From contig NZ_JBGCUS010000002.1 in the NCBI RefSeq assembly GCF_041415945.1, forward strand, positions 1-64,000: DNA of 64,000 nt, in the 5' to 3' direction. Below, one piece after another: positions 1 through 8,271 of this stretch (positions are counted from its first letter, which is position 1; each line of letters begins with the position of its first letter). Made by a program: the position numbers and the translations under genes. The notes beneath the pieces were generated by a model. The model saw nothing but the letters and a program-made list of their open reading frames with translations, did not search any database and was not told the origin of the DNA. This stretch comes from Ancylobacter sp. IITR112. Its GTDB lineage: Bacteria > Pseudomonadota > Alphaproteobacteria > Rhizobiales > Xanthobacteraceae.

Positions 1-7
1 TGAGCGG

Positions 8-358
8 TCAGGCGTGAACGCCGGCGTCGACAGCGTCGATATAGTCGAGCACATCGTCGGCCCGGCCGCTGCGCACGAGCTGCATCGCCGTCTGACCGGA
101 AAATCCCGGCAAGGGCTCCGACCGATACCAGGCATAGGCCATCAGCGCAGAGCCGAAGCGCGGCTCGACCTTGTTGATCACCTCGATCATCTCGCGCAGC
201 CGGCGCTGCGTCTTGTCCGAGCGGATCCGGTCCCTGCGCTGGATGGCGTCCTTGCCGAGACCAGCCGTGCGGGCGATCTCCTCGCTCGTGGTCCGAAAGG
301 CTTCGGCGATGCGGCGCGGCGCGAAAAGGCCGTCATCCGCGTATTGGGCGAGGCCCAT
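8..358 (-). CDS. Xre/MbcA/ParS-type antitoxin (DUF2384-like)
   Basis: This 116-residue protein looks like the antitoxin of a RES- or MbcT-type toxin-antitoxin pair. The N-terminal half (about residues 15-55) resembles a short Xre-like helical DNA-binding region. The C-terminal half has the family pattern of a small helical toxin-binding domain, with FGSALMAYAWYRSEPLPGF at about 68-86 followed by TAMQLVRSGRADDVLDYI. In such operons the toxin gene follows the antitoxin; here it would lie to the left, outside the window, so only half of the pair is visible. A palindrome 35 bases upstream of the start is a plausible autoregulatory operator. Family assignment rests on motif recognition only. Confidence 0.72.
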   Translation of the reverse strand: MGLAQYADDGLFAPRRIAEAFRTTSEEIARTAGLGKDAIQRRDRIRSDKTQRRLREMIEVINKVEPRFGSALMAYAWYRSEPLPGFSGQTAMQLVRSGRADDVLDYIDAVDAGVHA

Positions 359-392
359 GGCTCAGACCTCCATCTCTCTGTGCCGGTGATAT

Positions 393-410
393 TGACGCAA
401 TTTAGCGTCA
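393..410. promoter_or_regulatory. Palindromic operator upstream of the ParS-type antitoxin
   Basis: A perfect inverted repeat, TGACGC-N6-GCGTCA, lies 35 bp upstream of the leftward antitoxin start, where its promoter should be. Antitoxins of this class commonly repress their own operon from such sites. The role is inferred from position and symmetry. Confidence 0.5.
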
Positions 411-683
411 GAAAGAGCGGAATGCAAGAGAAGGGAGAGGAAGGAGGAATGCCCGCTCGCAGATCGGTCGGACCGCTGACGCTGGCGCTCAACCGCGCCC
501 CACGCGATCCCGGCCCGTCGTCCTGCGCAGGGCTGAAAGCCCTGCTGGTCCAGCCGGGCAGGGATGCTCGGCCGCAGTTGCTCCGGCCCGTCCGCTCCGC
601 GGGCCGGGGGGTGTCTTCGGAAAGAAGACGAGAGAGGGCCGCCCGGCCGGGCTGGTCCGCAACCCCCTGGATGGAGCATCCCT

Positions 684-2360
684 ATGCACCTCATGAAAGT
701 CGATCCGCGCGCGCTGCGGGAAAACCCCGACCGCGCCCGCCAGACCAAGGCAACGCCGCAGGCCGACGCCCTGCTGCTCGCCACCATCAAGGCCGTCGGC
801 ATCGTGCAGCCGCCCGTCATCACACCGGAAACCGGTGGCGGCAACGGCTACATCATCAATGCCGGCCATCGCCGCGTGAGGCAGGCGATCGCCGCCGGCC
901 TCGAGGAAATCGATGTTCTCGTCGCGGACGCGTCGAACGACAACGGTGCCATGCGCTCGATGGTCGAGAACATCGCCCGCGAGCCGCTGAACCCGGTGGA
1001 TCAGTGGCGCGCCATCGAGCGCTTGGTGGCCCTCGCCTGGACGGAGGAGGCCATCGCCATCGCGCTGGCGCTGAACGTCCGTCGCATCAAGCAGCTGCGG
1101 CTGCTCGCCAATGTGCTGCCGGCCATGCTCGATCACATGGCCAAGGGCGACATGCCCGACGAGCGCCAGCTGCGCACCATCGCCGCGGCCTCGCTCGACG
1201 AGCAGAAGGAGGTCTGGAAGAAGCACAAGCCGTCAAAGGGCGATCCGCAGGTCTCGTGGTGGAGCGTCGCCCAGGGCCTGCAGAAGAAGCGCATGTATGC
1301 CCGGCACGCGAGCTTCGGCGACGACCTCGTCCAGGCTTACGGGATCGAATGGGTCGAGGACCTGTTCGCTCCGGCCGACGAGGACAGCCGCTACACCACC
1401 AATGTCGAGGCCTTCCTCGGCGCGCAGCAGGAATGGATGGCCAACAACCTGCCGAAGAAGGGCATCATCGCCGAGTCCACGAACTGGGGCGAGGTGAAGC
1501 TGCCGCCGAAGGCCGAGCGCGTCCACGGCAAGCCGACGAAGTCGGATTGCACCGCGATGTATCTCGACCGCGACGGCCGCGTGCAGAGTGTGCACTACCG
1601 CATGCCCGAGCCCAGGAAGGCCAAGGGCAAGGCGGGGAGCGATTCCGACAGCACGGCGGACGACGTCGGCGTCGTGGCGAAGACCCGCCCCGACGTGACG
1701 CGCAAGGGCGTCGAGATGATCGGCGACTTCCGCACCGACGCGCTGCGCGAGGCGCTCGGCCGCGCCCCGATCGAGGACGACACGCTGATGGCGCTGCTCA
1801 TCCTCGCCTTCGCCGGCCAGAACGTCTCCGTCACCACCGGCAGCGGCGGCGTCTATTACGGCCACAGCCGGCTGGCGAAGCATGCAGCCATCCTGTTCGA
1901 CGGCGAGGGCAAGCTCGCCTTCGACATGGACACGCTGCGGGTTGCGGCCCGATCGATGCTCGTCGACGTGTTCTCGTGCCGGGAGAACGCCACCAATAGT
2001 GGCATCGTCGCCCGCATCGCCGGCGCCACGGTCGGGGCGGACGGCTTCCTCCCCAATATGGGGACCGACGACTTCCTGTCGTGCCTGGCACGCCCGGCAC
2101 TGGAGGTGTCGTGCAAGGACACCCCGGTCCTGCCGCGTCAGCGGGTGAAGGATACGCGCGCGGCGCTCGTCGAGCACTTCAAGGAAGCTCGCTTCGTCCA
2201 CCCCTCCGCGCTCTTCGCTCCGGATGCGACGGCGCTCGGCGCGTGGCTGTCGTCCAACGCGCCGTCCGAGGATGGCGACGAAGCCGATGAAGATGCCGAC
2301 GGCGCGACCGCCGAGCCGTCCGACGAGGACGGCGAGGCCTTCAGGGAAGCCGCCGAATAG
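684..2360 (+). CDS. Orphan ParB/Srx-domain nuclease-like partition protein
   Basis: The 558-residue product opens with a ParB N-terminal domain: VGIVQPPVITPETGG then INAGHRRVRQAIAAG at about 50-75, which matches the ParB GHRR box, and MVENIAREPLNPVDQ at about 95-110. A helix-turn-helix-like stretch follows (AIALALNVRRIKQLRLLANV). The long C-terminal part is not a canonical ParB dimer domain and ends in an acidic tail. The chosen start (MHLMKV) has a GGAG seven bases upstream; an upstream extension is open but unlike the family. There is no adjacent ParA, and a separate repA/repB pair exists at 46.6-48.9 kb, so this is probably an accessory nucleoid-associated or regulatory protein, not the partition ParB. 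Confidence 0.8.
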   Translation: MHLMKVDPRALRENPDRARQTKATPQADALLLATIKAVGIVQPPVITPETGGGNGYIINAGHRRVRQAIAAGLEEIDVLVADASNDNGAMRSMVENIAREPLNPVDQWRAIERLVALAWTEEAIAIALALNVRRIKQLRLLANVLPAMLDHMAKGDMPDERQLRTIAAASLDEQKEVWKKHKPSKGDPQVSWWSVAQGLQKKRMYARHASFGDDLVQAYGIEWVEDLFAPADEDSRYTTNVEAFLGAQQEWMANNLPKKGIIAESTNWGEVKLPPKAERVHGKPTKSDCTAMYLDRDGRVQSVHYRMPEPRKAKGKAGSDSDSTADDVGVVAKTRPDVTRKGVEMIGDFRTDALREALGRAPIEDDTLMALLILAFAGQNVSVTTGSGGVYYGHSRLAKHAAILFDGEGKLAFDMDTLRVAARSMLVDVFSCRENATNSGIVARIAGATVGADGFLPNMGTDDFLSCLARPALEVSCKDTPVLPRQRVKDTRAALVEHFKEARFVHPSALFAPDATALGAWLSSNAPSEDGDEADEDADGATAEPSDEDGEAFREAAE

Positions 2361-2389
2361 GCCCGCTCCTCTTCCCCTCCGATTGAACC

Positions 2390-2424
2390 CCGCCGCCGGC
2401 ATCGCCGGCGGCGGCTTTGTTTCC
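2390..2424 (+). terminator. Hairpin terminator after the ParB-like gene
   Basis: A GC-rich hairpin (GCCGCCGGC-ATC-GCCGGCGGC) followed by a T-rich run lies between the ParB-like stop and the next start. It could end the upstream transcript or act as a leader structure for the next gene. Confidence 0.55.
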
Positions 2425-2449
2425 GACACCCCGCAAAGGGAGACTTTCC

Positions 2450-2926
2450 ATGTCCGCACAACTGATCTTCGACAGCGTGCCGCTCGGCGCGCTCGTCCGC
2501 TACGCCGACGGATCGCCGCGTCCGCCCGAACGTCATCGCAAGAAGCTCGCCGCCTGGGAGAACCGCAACAGCAGCGGGAGGCTTATCGCCAAGCGCGCGC
2601 AGGCCGTCGTCGGCAGCACCACGCTGCCCGCCTCGATCACCCTGCACAAGGGGGACTGCGGCAGCGGCGGCGTCATCGTGCTGCGCGTTCACCAGACCTT
2701 CTCGGTGAACAGCGACCTCACCTTCACCGTCGTCGAGCGGCCCGCCATCGGTTCGGTCCTGGTCCTCGACCGTGCCGGCGCGGACGGCGAGCTCGTCCAC
2801 CTCGCGGAAAGCCGCGAGGCCGCGCAGACCTGGCTGAAGAGCCATGGCTACCCGCACGCCGTGCTCCACGAGGTCACGGCCGACGAGGCTGCCATCGGCG
2901 CCGACGGGGGGAGGGCCGCGGCATGA
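2450..2926 (+). CDS. Unrecognised plasmid protein, 158 aa
   Basis: I do not recognise this protein. It starts MSAQLIFDSVPLGALVRY, with GGGAGA eight bases before the ATG. The middle is beta-rich (GGVIVLRVHQTFSVNSDLTF, about 72-91) and the last third is rich in acidic and alanine residues. It has no signal peptide or membrane segment. Its stop overlaps the next start as ATGA, so it is the first gene of a translationally coupled run that continues to at least 4.4 kb. Its codon use and GC content match its neighbours. Confidence 0.75.
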   Translation: MSAQLIFDSVPLGALVRYADGSPRPPERHRKKLAAWENRNSSGRLIAKRAQAVVGSTTLPASITLHKGDCGSGGVIVLRVHQTFSVNSDLTFTVVERPAIGSVLVLDRAGADGELVHLAESREAAQTWLKSHGYPHAVLHEVTADEAAIGADGGRAAA

Positions 2927-3810
2927 ACGCGACCGCTGCCGCCAACGACATCGAAGAGGCCCCCAGATTTCCGGGGGTTTCCTTCGGTCGCGGCGCCGAC
3001 GGCCTCCTCGTCGCGCTGGTCGGCGACACCGCCTTCGCCATGGCGCCGGCGCGCGATGGCCGGCATTATCTCGTCAGTGGCTGGCGCATCCGCAAGCCGA
3101 TGGCACAGTGGTCCCGCTCCGACTTCTACGGCCATTGCGGCGAGCTCGCCGACGAGGCGGCATTTCGTGCCCGCGTCCTCGAAAGCGCCGAGCATCAGCG
3201 CGAGAAGCGGGCGCTCGGCCGCAGGGAAATCTGGTCGCGCGCCAGCACGCCGTGGGGTGCCTCGCAGGGCGCGACGCTCTATGCCGAGGACGTCGTCTTC
3301 CATTCTACGGCCGGCCATGGCGGCTTCCACATCTCGGCCGACCGTAATCGGACGGTCCATCCGCTCCTCCGCGCCGAAGGCGGCTGGTACGAAGAAGATG
3401 AGTCCTGGGCCGCGGTTGCGATCACGTTCCCGCATCTGTTCACCGCCTTCGAGCGGCGCTGCGCCGAGCGCACGATCAAGGATAGCTGGCCGGATGCCTG
3501 GGAGGCGATCTTCGGCACGGTGCTGCTCCCCGGCGAGTCCCGCGAGAAGGATCGCCGCGACTTCGAGTGCGATCATGCCGCTGACTGGATCGTCGCCTCG
3601 GCGATCACGTCGGACCAGCAGCCAGGCTTCGTCGAGGTTGCCGCGACGCTCGGCGGCAGGCGCGGTCCGGGAACCGAGGAACGGCGGTTCCTCGTCCCAT
3701 CGGCCGAGTACCGGATCGGTCGCTTCCGCTTCATCATCGATCCGGCCCGGCATCGCGTCTATGGCGGGCCGTCGAGCTTCATCGGCTGGAGTGGGAGGGT
3801 GGTCACATGA
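2923..3810 (+). CDS. Conserved-looking plasmid protein of unknown function, 295 aa
   Basis: A soluble protein of 295 residues with no signal peptide. Aromatic-rich blocks such as HYLVSGWRIRKP (about 45-56) and GWYEEDESWAAVAITFPHLF (about 157-176), and a C-terminal PSAEYRIGRFRFIIDPA segment, give it a globular character. I have seen similar rhizobial plasmid proteins under domain-of-unknown-function names (possibly DUF7007) but cannot assign one with certainty. The start overlaps the upstream stop (ATGA) and its stop overlaps the downstream start in the same way, which points to co-translation. No catalytic motif was identified. Confidence 0.75.
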   Translation: MNATAAANDIEEAPRFPGVSFGRGADGLLVALVGDTAFAMAPARDGRHYLVSGWRIRKPMAQWSRSDFYGHCGELADEAAFRARVLESAEHQREKRALGRREIWSRASTPWGASQGATLYAEDVVFHSTAGHGGFHISADRNRTVHPLLRAEGGWYEEDESWAAVAITFPHLFTAFERRCAERTIKDSWPDAWEAIFGTVLLPGESREKDRRDFECDHAADWIVASAITSDQQPGFVEVAATLGGRRGPGTEERRFLVPSAEYRIGRFRFIIDPARHRVYGGPSSFIGWSGRVVT

Positions 3811-4181
3811 CCGCGCGCGCCGACCGCTTCGCCGAGCTCTCCCGCATGCAGGAGGCGCGCCGTGAGATCCAGCGTCAGCTCGACAGGATCAATCGTCAGA
3901 TCACCCGGCGGATGACGGCCTTCATCCCGCAGTTGAAGCCGCGCCACAGCATCTTCCGGCGCGGCAAGGCTCCCGAGCCAAGCGCCTTCCTCGAGCGCTA
4001 TCGCGCGCAGCTTGCTGCGCTCACGGCCGAGCGACAGCCCGAGATCGATGCCTTGTCGCGAAAGCTCGCCCGGCAGGACCAGGCGATCGCCGCGCTCCGC
4101 GACCGCCTCGGATGCCCAGAGCGCGAACCGACCGAGGCGCGCCGAGAGTCCCGAAGCACGGCGAGGGAGCAAACGCCATGA
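3807..4181 (+). CDS. Small basic coiled-coil protein, 124 aa
   Basis: A highly charged protein whose residues 5-40 and 60-105 are almost entirely helical heptad-like sequence (AELSRMQEARREIQRQLDRI; PEIDALSRKLARQDQAIAAL), so it is probably a coiled coil. It has no cysteines or histidines arranged for metal binding except one late Cys. It overlaps both neighbours by ATGA junctions, inside the same operon as the two genes upstream. Function unknown. Confidence 0.7.
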   Translation: MTARADRFAELSRMQEARREIQRQLDRINRQITRRMTAFIPQLKPRHSIFRRGKAPEPSAFLERYRAQLAALTAERQPEIDALSRKLARQDQAIAALRDRLGCPEREPTEARRESRSTAREQTP

Positions 4182-4390
4182 AGCGCAAGGCGTCACGGCC
4201 GCCGAAACATCCTCTCGTCGCTCATTGGGACGATGAGCGCGACATCGGCAACGGCATCATCGTCACGCTGCACCACGGCCATTTCTTCTACGACGATTGC
4301 GGGGTGATGGGCTTCGACACGGTGCGCGCAGCGCGTGAAGCCCTTCGGAGCGTCGCCGCGAGATCGGAACGGCAGGAGCGGCGCTCATGA
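4178..4390 (+). CDS. Small conserved-type plasmid protein, 70 aa
   Basis: A 70-residue protein starting MKRKASRPPKHP. The core, HWDDERDIGNGIIVTLHHG then FFYDDCGVMGFDTVRAAREAL, has the look of a small alpha/beta domain. The start is set by the ATGA overlap with the preceding gene; an in-frame upstream extension would run far into that gene. Its own stop overlaps the next ATG. Function unknown. Confidence 0.7.
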   Translation: MKRKASRPPKHPLVAHWDDERDIGNGIIVTLHHGHFFYDDCGVMGFDTVRAAREALRSVAARSERQERRS

Positions 4391-4686
4391 GATTCCGCTG
4401 CCATCGCTGCGGCCAGACATGGCCGGACCATCCCGTCACCCGCGTTCCCTGCCCGACATGTCGGGCCGCCGCAGGGACGTGGTGTCGCCGGCCGTCGGGG
4501 CACCGCGCCATGGAGCTCCACGTCGATCGCGAGCACCGTGCGCTCGCCATGGGATGCCTTCAGCGATGCCCCGGCCCAGGCGGCGACGCTCAGCTGAGCC
4601 TCGACCTGCAGCCGTCGCCGCGTGCGCTGGAGATGCTGCCGAGCGTGTATCCGTCTCCCGGCCGTTCGACGTCGCGGGCGCATAAA
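4387..4686 (+). CDS. Zinc-ribbon protein; 3' end uncertain (reading frame stays open to 5892)
   Basis: The first 65 or so residues are a clear small zinc-binding protein: CHRCGQTW at 5-12 and CPTCRAAAGTWCRRPSGHRA with two further Cys and His residues, then ELHVDREHRALAMG. Such proteins are usually under 100 residues. Here no in-frame stop occurs before the stop of the next gene at 5892, and sequence after about residue 75 turns into proline/arginine-rich translation typical of non-coding GC-rich DNA. A stop in another frame at 4683-4685 would give a normal-sized protein, so a small frameshift near 4600 or sequence decay is likely. The end given here is the inferred one, not an in-frame stop. 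Confidence 0.5.
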
Positions 4687-4689
4687 CGT

Positions 4690-5304
4690 TGGGCCGTCGC
4701 GGGCAGCCTCCCCGCCCAGACGCGCCCATACCGCCCCCCGGCGTTCACCGTCATCCCACATCGTGCGGTGGATCCCCGAATCCGCTCGATGGCGCATCCT
4801 CGTCTTCGGCGCCGCATCCGCTGCCGTCGCGCTGTACCCCGGAGGCCGGGCGCGCCGAGGGCACGGGCTCGACCGGCTCTGGCGAGCGAAGGCCGGGCGC
4901 GTCCGATCGCGCGCGACGCTTTGCCGGCCCCCTTTCGTCAAGGACGACGGCTCCTGCACGGCGAGACGGCCTGTCATGGCGGTCTTTGCCGGTCGGCTTC
5001 CCATGTCGAGAGTCCGGTCCGCCGGACCTCCCCCCGGGTTTGTCGCGGTCTTAAGCCGGCGGCCGGGCGCTTCAAGGCCGCTTCGCGCCGCGTTGCGGCC
5101 GGAACCGCCACTCTCGCAGGGCGTGCCCGCGTCCCGCGCGAGGGCCTGGAGGCCCTGCTTGGCCGCACGCCCGCCCCGCTCGATCCGGCGTCCCCGGACC
5201 CTGAAGCACCCGTCTTTCCGCCGGCTTGTTCCGACCGCACCCGCAGGGAGGACCGGCTGGAGCCGGTCCGGGCCTCGGGAGAAACCGAACGAAAGGAAAT
5301 CGCC
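4690..5304 (+). promoter_or_regulatory. Long GC-rich leader upstream of the 195-aa gene
   Basis: About 600 bases without a convincing gene. It ends with a hairpin (GGACCGGCTGGAGCCGGTCC, about 5251-5270) and a Shine-Dalgarno-like GAAAGGA before the ATG at 5305. Long structured leaders are a repeated feature of this plasmid, but this one did not align by eye with the two repeated leader families at 19.6-24.3 kb. Confidence 0.35.
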
Positions 5305-5892
5305 ATGACCAAGTCCGCTCCCGCTCCGCGCCAGGCCGCCAAGGTCGTCCAGCTCCGCAAGGGCACCACCCTCGAAATGGTCAAGCTGTGCTGCGCCGAC
5401 GCCGCCACCGCCACGCTCATCTCCGAGCGCTTCGGCCTCGCCGTGGTCGACGGCGACGGCATCCGCGAGCTTCATCACCGCCTGATCGTCGAGACCGCCG
5501 GCAGCCTCGACGAGGGCCTGGGCGAGCGCGCGATGCAGATCCATCTCCAGCGCATCGTCGGCGCCTATGTCGGCTCCGCTCATGGGGCCGGGCAGTTCTA
5601 CAGCCGCGCGGTGACGGAGGCCCGCGACGCGACGGCCAAGGCCGCCAACGATACCCGCGACGAGGACCTCGACGGCCCGGTCGGCTTCGACAGCGCCGCG
5701 CAGCGCAAGCGCGAGTTCGCGGCTGACATGGCCCTGCAGTCCTACGCCCTGCGCATGGCGGCCGAGGGCGCCGTCGCTGCCTACGAGCACGTTGTCGGCG
5801 AGCGCTGGAAGCCCTTCGAGCGCCCGGTCGAGAACCCGGGCCAGAGCGTCGACCGCAAGGCGGCCGAGCTGCAGATGGCCGCCTTCGGCTGA
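5305..5892 (+). CDS. Unrecognised helical plasmid protein, 195 aa
   Basis: A soluble protein of 195 residues starting MTKSAPAPRQAAKVVQL, preceded by GAAAGGA at a good distance. The sequence is largely helical (LHHRLIVETAGSLDEGLGER; DMALQSYALRMAAEGAVAAY) with no membrane segment or obvious catalytic motif. The reading frame is open upstream into the zinc-ribbon gene, but the internal ATG with its ribosome site and the change in amino-acid composition mark this as a separate gene. Two hairpin terminators follow at once. Function unknown. Confidence 0.75.
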   Translation: MTKSAPAPRQAAKVVQLRKGTTLEMVKLCCADAATATLISERFGLAVVDGDGIRELHHRLIVETAGSLDEGLGERAMQIHLQRIVGAYVGSAHGAGQFYSRAVTEARDATAKAANDTRDEDLDGPVGFDSAAQRKREFAADMALQSYALRMAAEGAVAAYEHVVGERWKPFERPVENPGQSVDRKAAELQMAAFG

Positions 5893-5901
5893 GCTGCCCC
5901 C

Positions 5902-5970
5902 GGGCGAGGCTTCGGCCTCGCCCCTCATCTCTCACTACCAAAAGGCCGGCCCATCAGGGTCGGCCTTTTC
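5902..5970 (+). terminator. Tandem terminators after the 195-aa gene
   Basis: Two hairpins follow the stop codon: GGGCGAGGC-TTCG-GCCTCGCCC (5902-5923), and a second one with AAAAGGCCG and CGGCCTTTT arms (5940-5968). The second has A- and T-tracts on both sides and could work in either direction. Confidence 0.75.
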
Positions 5971-6243
5971 TCATATCGCGGTTGCGCGCGACCGGCGCGT
6001 GGGCTCGTCCTGCCGGGTCGTCCAGGACTCCACAGATGACGGGCTTCATGGATTGATCGGCACGGCGACGACAGTGGTATCGAGCAGCCAGCCCCTCCAA
6101 GCTCGACATCCCGACCGCGATCTGCCTCGCGCTCAAGACCGAATCCGCCAAGAAGCGATGGGCTGATTCTCTTATAAAACACTGAAACTTCATTGTTATC
6201 TTGGATTATTCCATGTTTCATGTACTTTCGGGAACCCATACCA
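5971..6243. other. Intergenic stretch with gene debris
   Basis: No intact gene was seen. A short open piece on the plus strand ending at about 6180 (KLDIPTAICLALKTESAKKR) looks like the C-terminus of a decayed gene. It has no start or upstream coding. Confidence 0.35.
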
Positions 6244-6268
6244 GAGGCCCCTCTCCGAGAGGGGCCTC
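6244..6268 (-). terminator. Terminator of the leftward hupE-type operon
   Basis: GAGGCCCCTCT-CCG-AGAGGGGCCTC is a perfect 11-bp stem lying just downstream of the leftward gene ending at 6314. It lacks a strong T-tract on the minus strand. Confidence 0.6.
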
Positions 6269-6313
6269 GCCATACTCACCACCGCTGTCTTGCGGCGTAA
6301 ACGCCACGCCCAG

Positions 6314-6973
6314 TCACATCACGCGCTTGATTTCGGCGTAATCGCCGTTGGTGCGTAGCGTCACCGTAACGTCAGCTCGTCCGCGATTGCGCCAGAACCA
6401 GCCGTGATTGCCATCGAAGGCGGCTTCAAGCACGCCTTCCGCAGCCGGAACCCCTCGGCCCTTCTCATAGCTGGTCTGCTGGCCGCCGCCGTCGCCGTGC
6501 AGGTCGAAGTTCACGACCCCGCCGGAGACGGTCCACGTGAAGTTCACCTTGGCACCCTGGCGCATGATGAGCTTCACTTCGCTGCCTTCGCCGGGCTTCA
6601 GCGTAATCGTCATCTCGTCGCTGCGTGCTGCCACCGCTGTGGTTTGCGCAGCAGCCGATCCGATAACGAACTCGGCGAAGATCCGATCGATCAGGCTGGA
6701 GCGCTGATCGGGTGACGGGAGCGCAGTCGGCGTTCCGCTCTGCTGGTCGCCTGCGCGGTCGCGCTCGGCCTCCTCGGCGAGCTGGGCCTTGATCTCACCC
6801 ATTTCGGCCAGTCCGAGCGCCCGGCCGACGCCGGTCGGGTCGATGGCGTACTCCGCCGGGAGCACAATGGTTACAAGGATGGCCGCCGCTGCGGCGACGG
6901 CGATGACGGTGGAACGCAGGAGCTGGGCGGACGTCGGAAGCTCGGCCCGGGTCGGGATATCGGTATTGTACAT
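6314..6973 (-). CDS. Membrane-anchored periplasmic protein in the nickel/cobalt cluster
   Basis: A 219-residue protein with one N-terminal membrane anchor (about residues 20-42, STVIAVAAAAAILVTIVLP), a linker, and a periplasmic beta-rich domain (ITLKPGEGSEVKLIMRQGAK; VNFTWTVSGGVVNFDLHGDG; GNHGWFWRNRGRADVTVTLR). It resembles transmembrane anchor proteins found next to hupE/ureJ-type genes in Rhizobiales. It lies 20 bases downstream of the HupE-family gene on the same strand and is presumably co-transcribed. Its role may be metal binding or support of the permease; this is inferred from context only. Confidence 0.7.
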   Translation of the reverse strand: MYNTDIPTRAELPTSAQLLRSTVIAVAAAAAILVTIVLPAEYAIDPTGVGRALGLAEMGEIKAQLAEEAERDRAGDQQSGTPTALPSPDQRSSLIDRIFAEFVIGSAAAQTTAVAARSDEMTITLKPGEGSEVKLIMRQGAKVNFTWTVSGGVVNFDLHGDGGGQQTSYEKGRGVPAAEGVLEAAFDGNHGWFWRNRGRADVTVTLRTNGDYAEIKRVM

Positions 6974-6993
6974 GGTTGGTCCTTTCAGGAAGC

Positions 6994-7728
6994 TCAGGAG
7001 ACGAACCAGCCGGTGAGCTGATAGCCGATCAGCACGAACCCAGCGGTCATCATGACGGTGTTGGCGGTGTAGGCGTGGCGGAAGAAGCTCGGTGTCCTGC
7101 GCCAGAATCCCATGACGATGAGGATGGCGGAAAGCGCCAGGAGCTGGCCGATCTCCACGCCGACATTGAAGGCGAGCAGGTTCGGCACCAGACCGTCGGG
7201 CGAGATGTCGTATTCGATGATCTTCGTCGACAGGCCGAAGCCATGGAAGAAGCCGAAGATCAGCGTCGCGGCCTTGGTGTTGGGCTGGAAGCCGAACCAG
7301 CGCTGGAAGGCGCCCATATTGTCGAGCGCCTTGTAGACGACCGACAGGCCTATGATGGCATCGATGATGTAGCTGTTGATGCCGACGTTGAAATACACGC
7401 CGAGCAGCATCGTCGTAGAATGCCCGAGTGCGAACAGGCTCACATAGATGCCGATGTGCTTCAGCTTGTAGAGGAAGAAGATGACGCCGAGCAGGAACAG
7501 GATGTGATCGTATCCCGTCACCATGTGCTTGGCGCCGAGATAGATAAAGGGGATGAGGTTCACCCCCGTGATCTCCTGGATATAGCCCTTGTCGCCCTCG
7601 GCGACGGCATGGGCGAAGGCCGAACCGGCCAGAAGCGGCACGGTCAACAGATTGACAAGCATGGGAAGGGCGAGCCGCCAACGCGCGCAAGACGCGCGAG
7701 GCGGGCCCTTGTAGAAGGGTCCTTGCAT
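6994..7728 (-). CDS. HupE/UreJ-family membrane protein (nickel/cobalt permease type)
   Basis: A 244-residue polytopic membrane protein with an N-terminal signal-like segment (ALPMLVNLLTVPLLAGSAFA) and about six hydrophobic helices. It carries the family pattern HMVTGYDHILFLLGVIFFLY (about 68-87), FALGHSTTMLLG and FGFFHGFGLS. The conserved His residues in these helices are the likely nickel or cobalt ligands of the HupE/UreJ family. It sits between a membrane-anchored periplasmic protein and a His-rich exported protein, all leftward and divergent from a CsoR/RcnR-type regulator, so it probably belongs to the same metal response. Metal and direction of transport cannot be told from sequence. 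Confidence 0.82.
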   Translation of the reverse strand: MQGPFYKGPPRASCARWRLALPMLVNLLTVPLLAGSAFAHAVAEGDKGYIQEITGVNLIPFIYLGAKHMVTGYDHILFLLGVIFFLYKLKHIGIYVSLFALGHSTTMLLGVYFNVGINSYIIDAIIGLSVVYKALDNMGAFQRWFGFQPNTKAATLIFGFFHGFGLSTKIIEYDISPDGLVPNLLAFNVGVEIGQLLALSAILIVMGFWRRTPSFFRHAYTANTVMMTAGFVLIGYQLTGWFVS

Positions 7729-7776
7729 GAAAATACCGATCTTCGTTGATGAGGGAAGCCGCGCGAGCGGCCGCGA

Positions 7777-8166
7777 TCATGCGACGAAGACGGGTCTCGG
7801 AGGGCGTTCGAGCCGGAATGTCGTGCCCAGATCGACAATGACCGGCGGATGGAAGTGCCAGGTTCGGCCGACGGGAGGGATTGGCGCCTTGACCGGGGAC
7901 AGCGTGTTCGGCGTCTCGTGGGAATGATCGGCGGGATTATGGCCATGGGAATGGCCCGGAATCTGTTCGTCCTCCAGCCCGTCGTCATGGACATGGCCAT
8001 GCTCGGCGAGTTCGGCTTTCAGCTCCGCATGGCGTGCGGCCTCGGCCTCCGCCATCGCTGCCGGATTGTGAGAAGCCGAAGTCCCAATCGGCGACAACAG
8101 CATGCCAAGCGTCATCGCGATGGCGATGACGAGACGAAATGCAGCGCTGTGGACCCAACTCGGCAT
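7777..8166 (-). CDS. Exported histidine-rich protein, 129 aa
   Basis: A small protein with a signal peptide-like N-terminus (LVIAIAMTLGMLLSPIGTSA, about 12-31) and a mature part containing a His/Asp/Glu cluster (HGHVHDDGLEDEQIPGHSHG, about 56-75). The cluster suggests binding of divalent metals in the periplasm. It is the first gene of the leftward metal operon, divergent from the CsoR/RcnR-type repressor gene, so the operator at 8241-8259 may control both directions. No named family was recognised. Confidence 0.72.
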   Translation of the reverse strand: MPSWVHSAAFRLVIAIAMTLGMLLSPIGTSASHNPAAMAEAEAARHAELKAELAEHGHVHDDGLEDEQIPGHSHGHNPADHSHETPNTLSPVKAPIPPVGRTWHFHPPVIVDLGTTFRLERPPRPVFVA

Positions 8167-8240
8167 GCTTAACGATTATTCACTCAAATCTTAACGAAAG
8201 ATTGTCGGCAGCCGATCCGGCGTTCGAATCGACATTGTCT

Positions 8241-8259
8241 TATCCCCTCCAGGGGGATA
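8241..8259. promoter_or_regulatory. CsoR/RcnR-type operator
   Basis: TATCCCC-TCCAG-GGGGATA is an inverted repeat with the long C/G tract flanked by TA-rich ends that is typical of CsoR/RcnR/FrmR operators. It lies 13 bases before the regulator start codon, in the gap between the divergent metal operons. Confidence 0.72.
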
Positions 8260-8271
8260 GGAATCAAGCCC

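Noticed and set aside
14..1999. Very long plus-strand open frame overlapping the antitoxin and the ParB-like gene
   Set aside because: Arg/Pro/His-rich translation in a frame alternate to a clear ParB-domain gene; typical GC-rich shadow.
4387..5892. A single 501-residue protein
   Set aside because: Only the first ~65 and last ~195 residues look like protein; the middle is leader-like sequence, and the second part has its own ribosome site and start.
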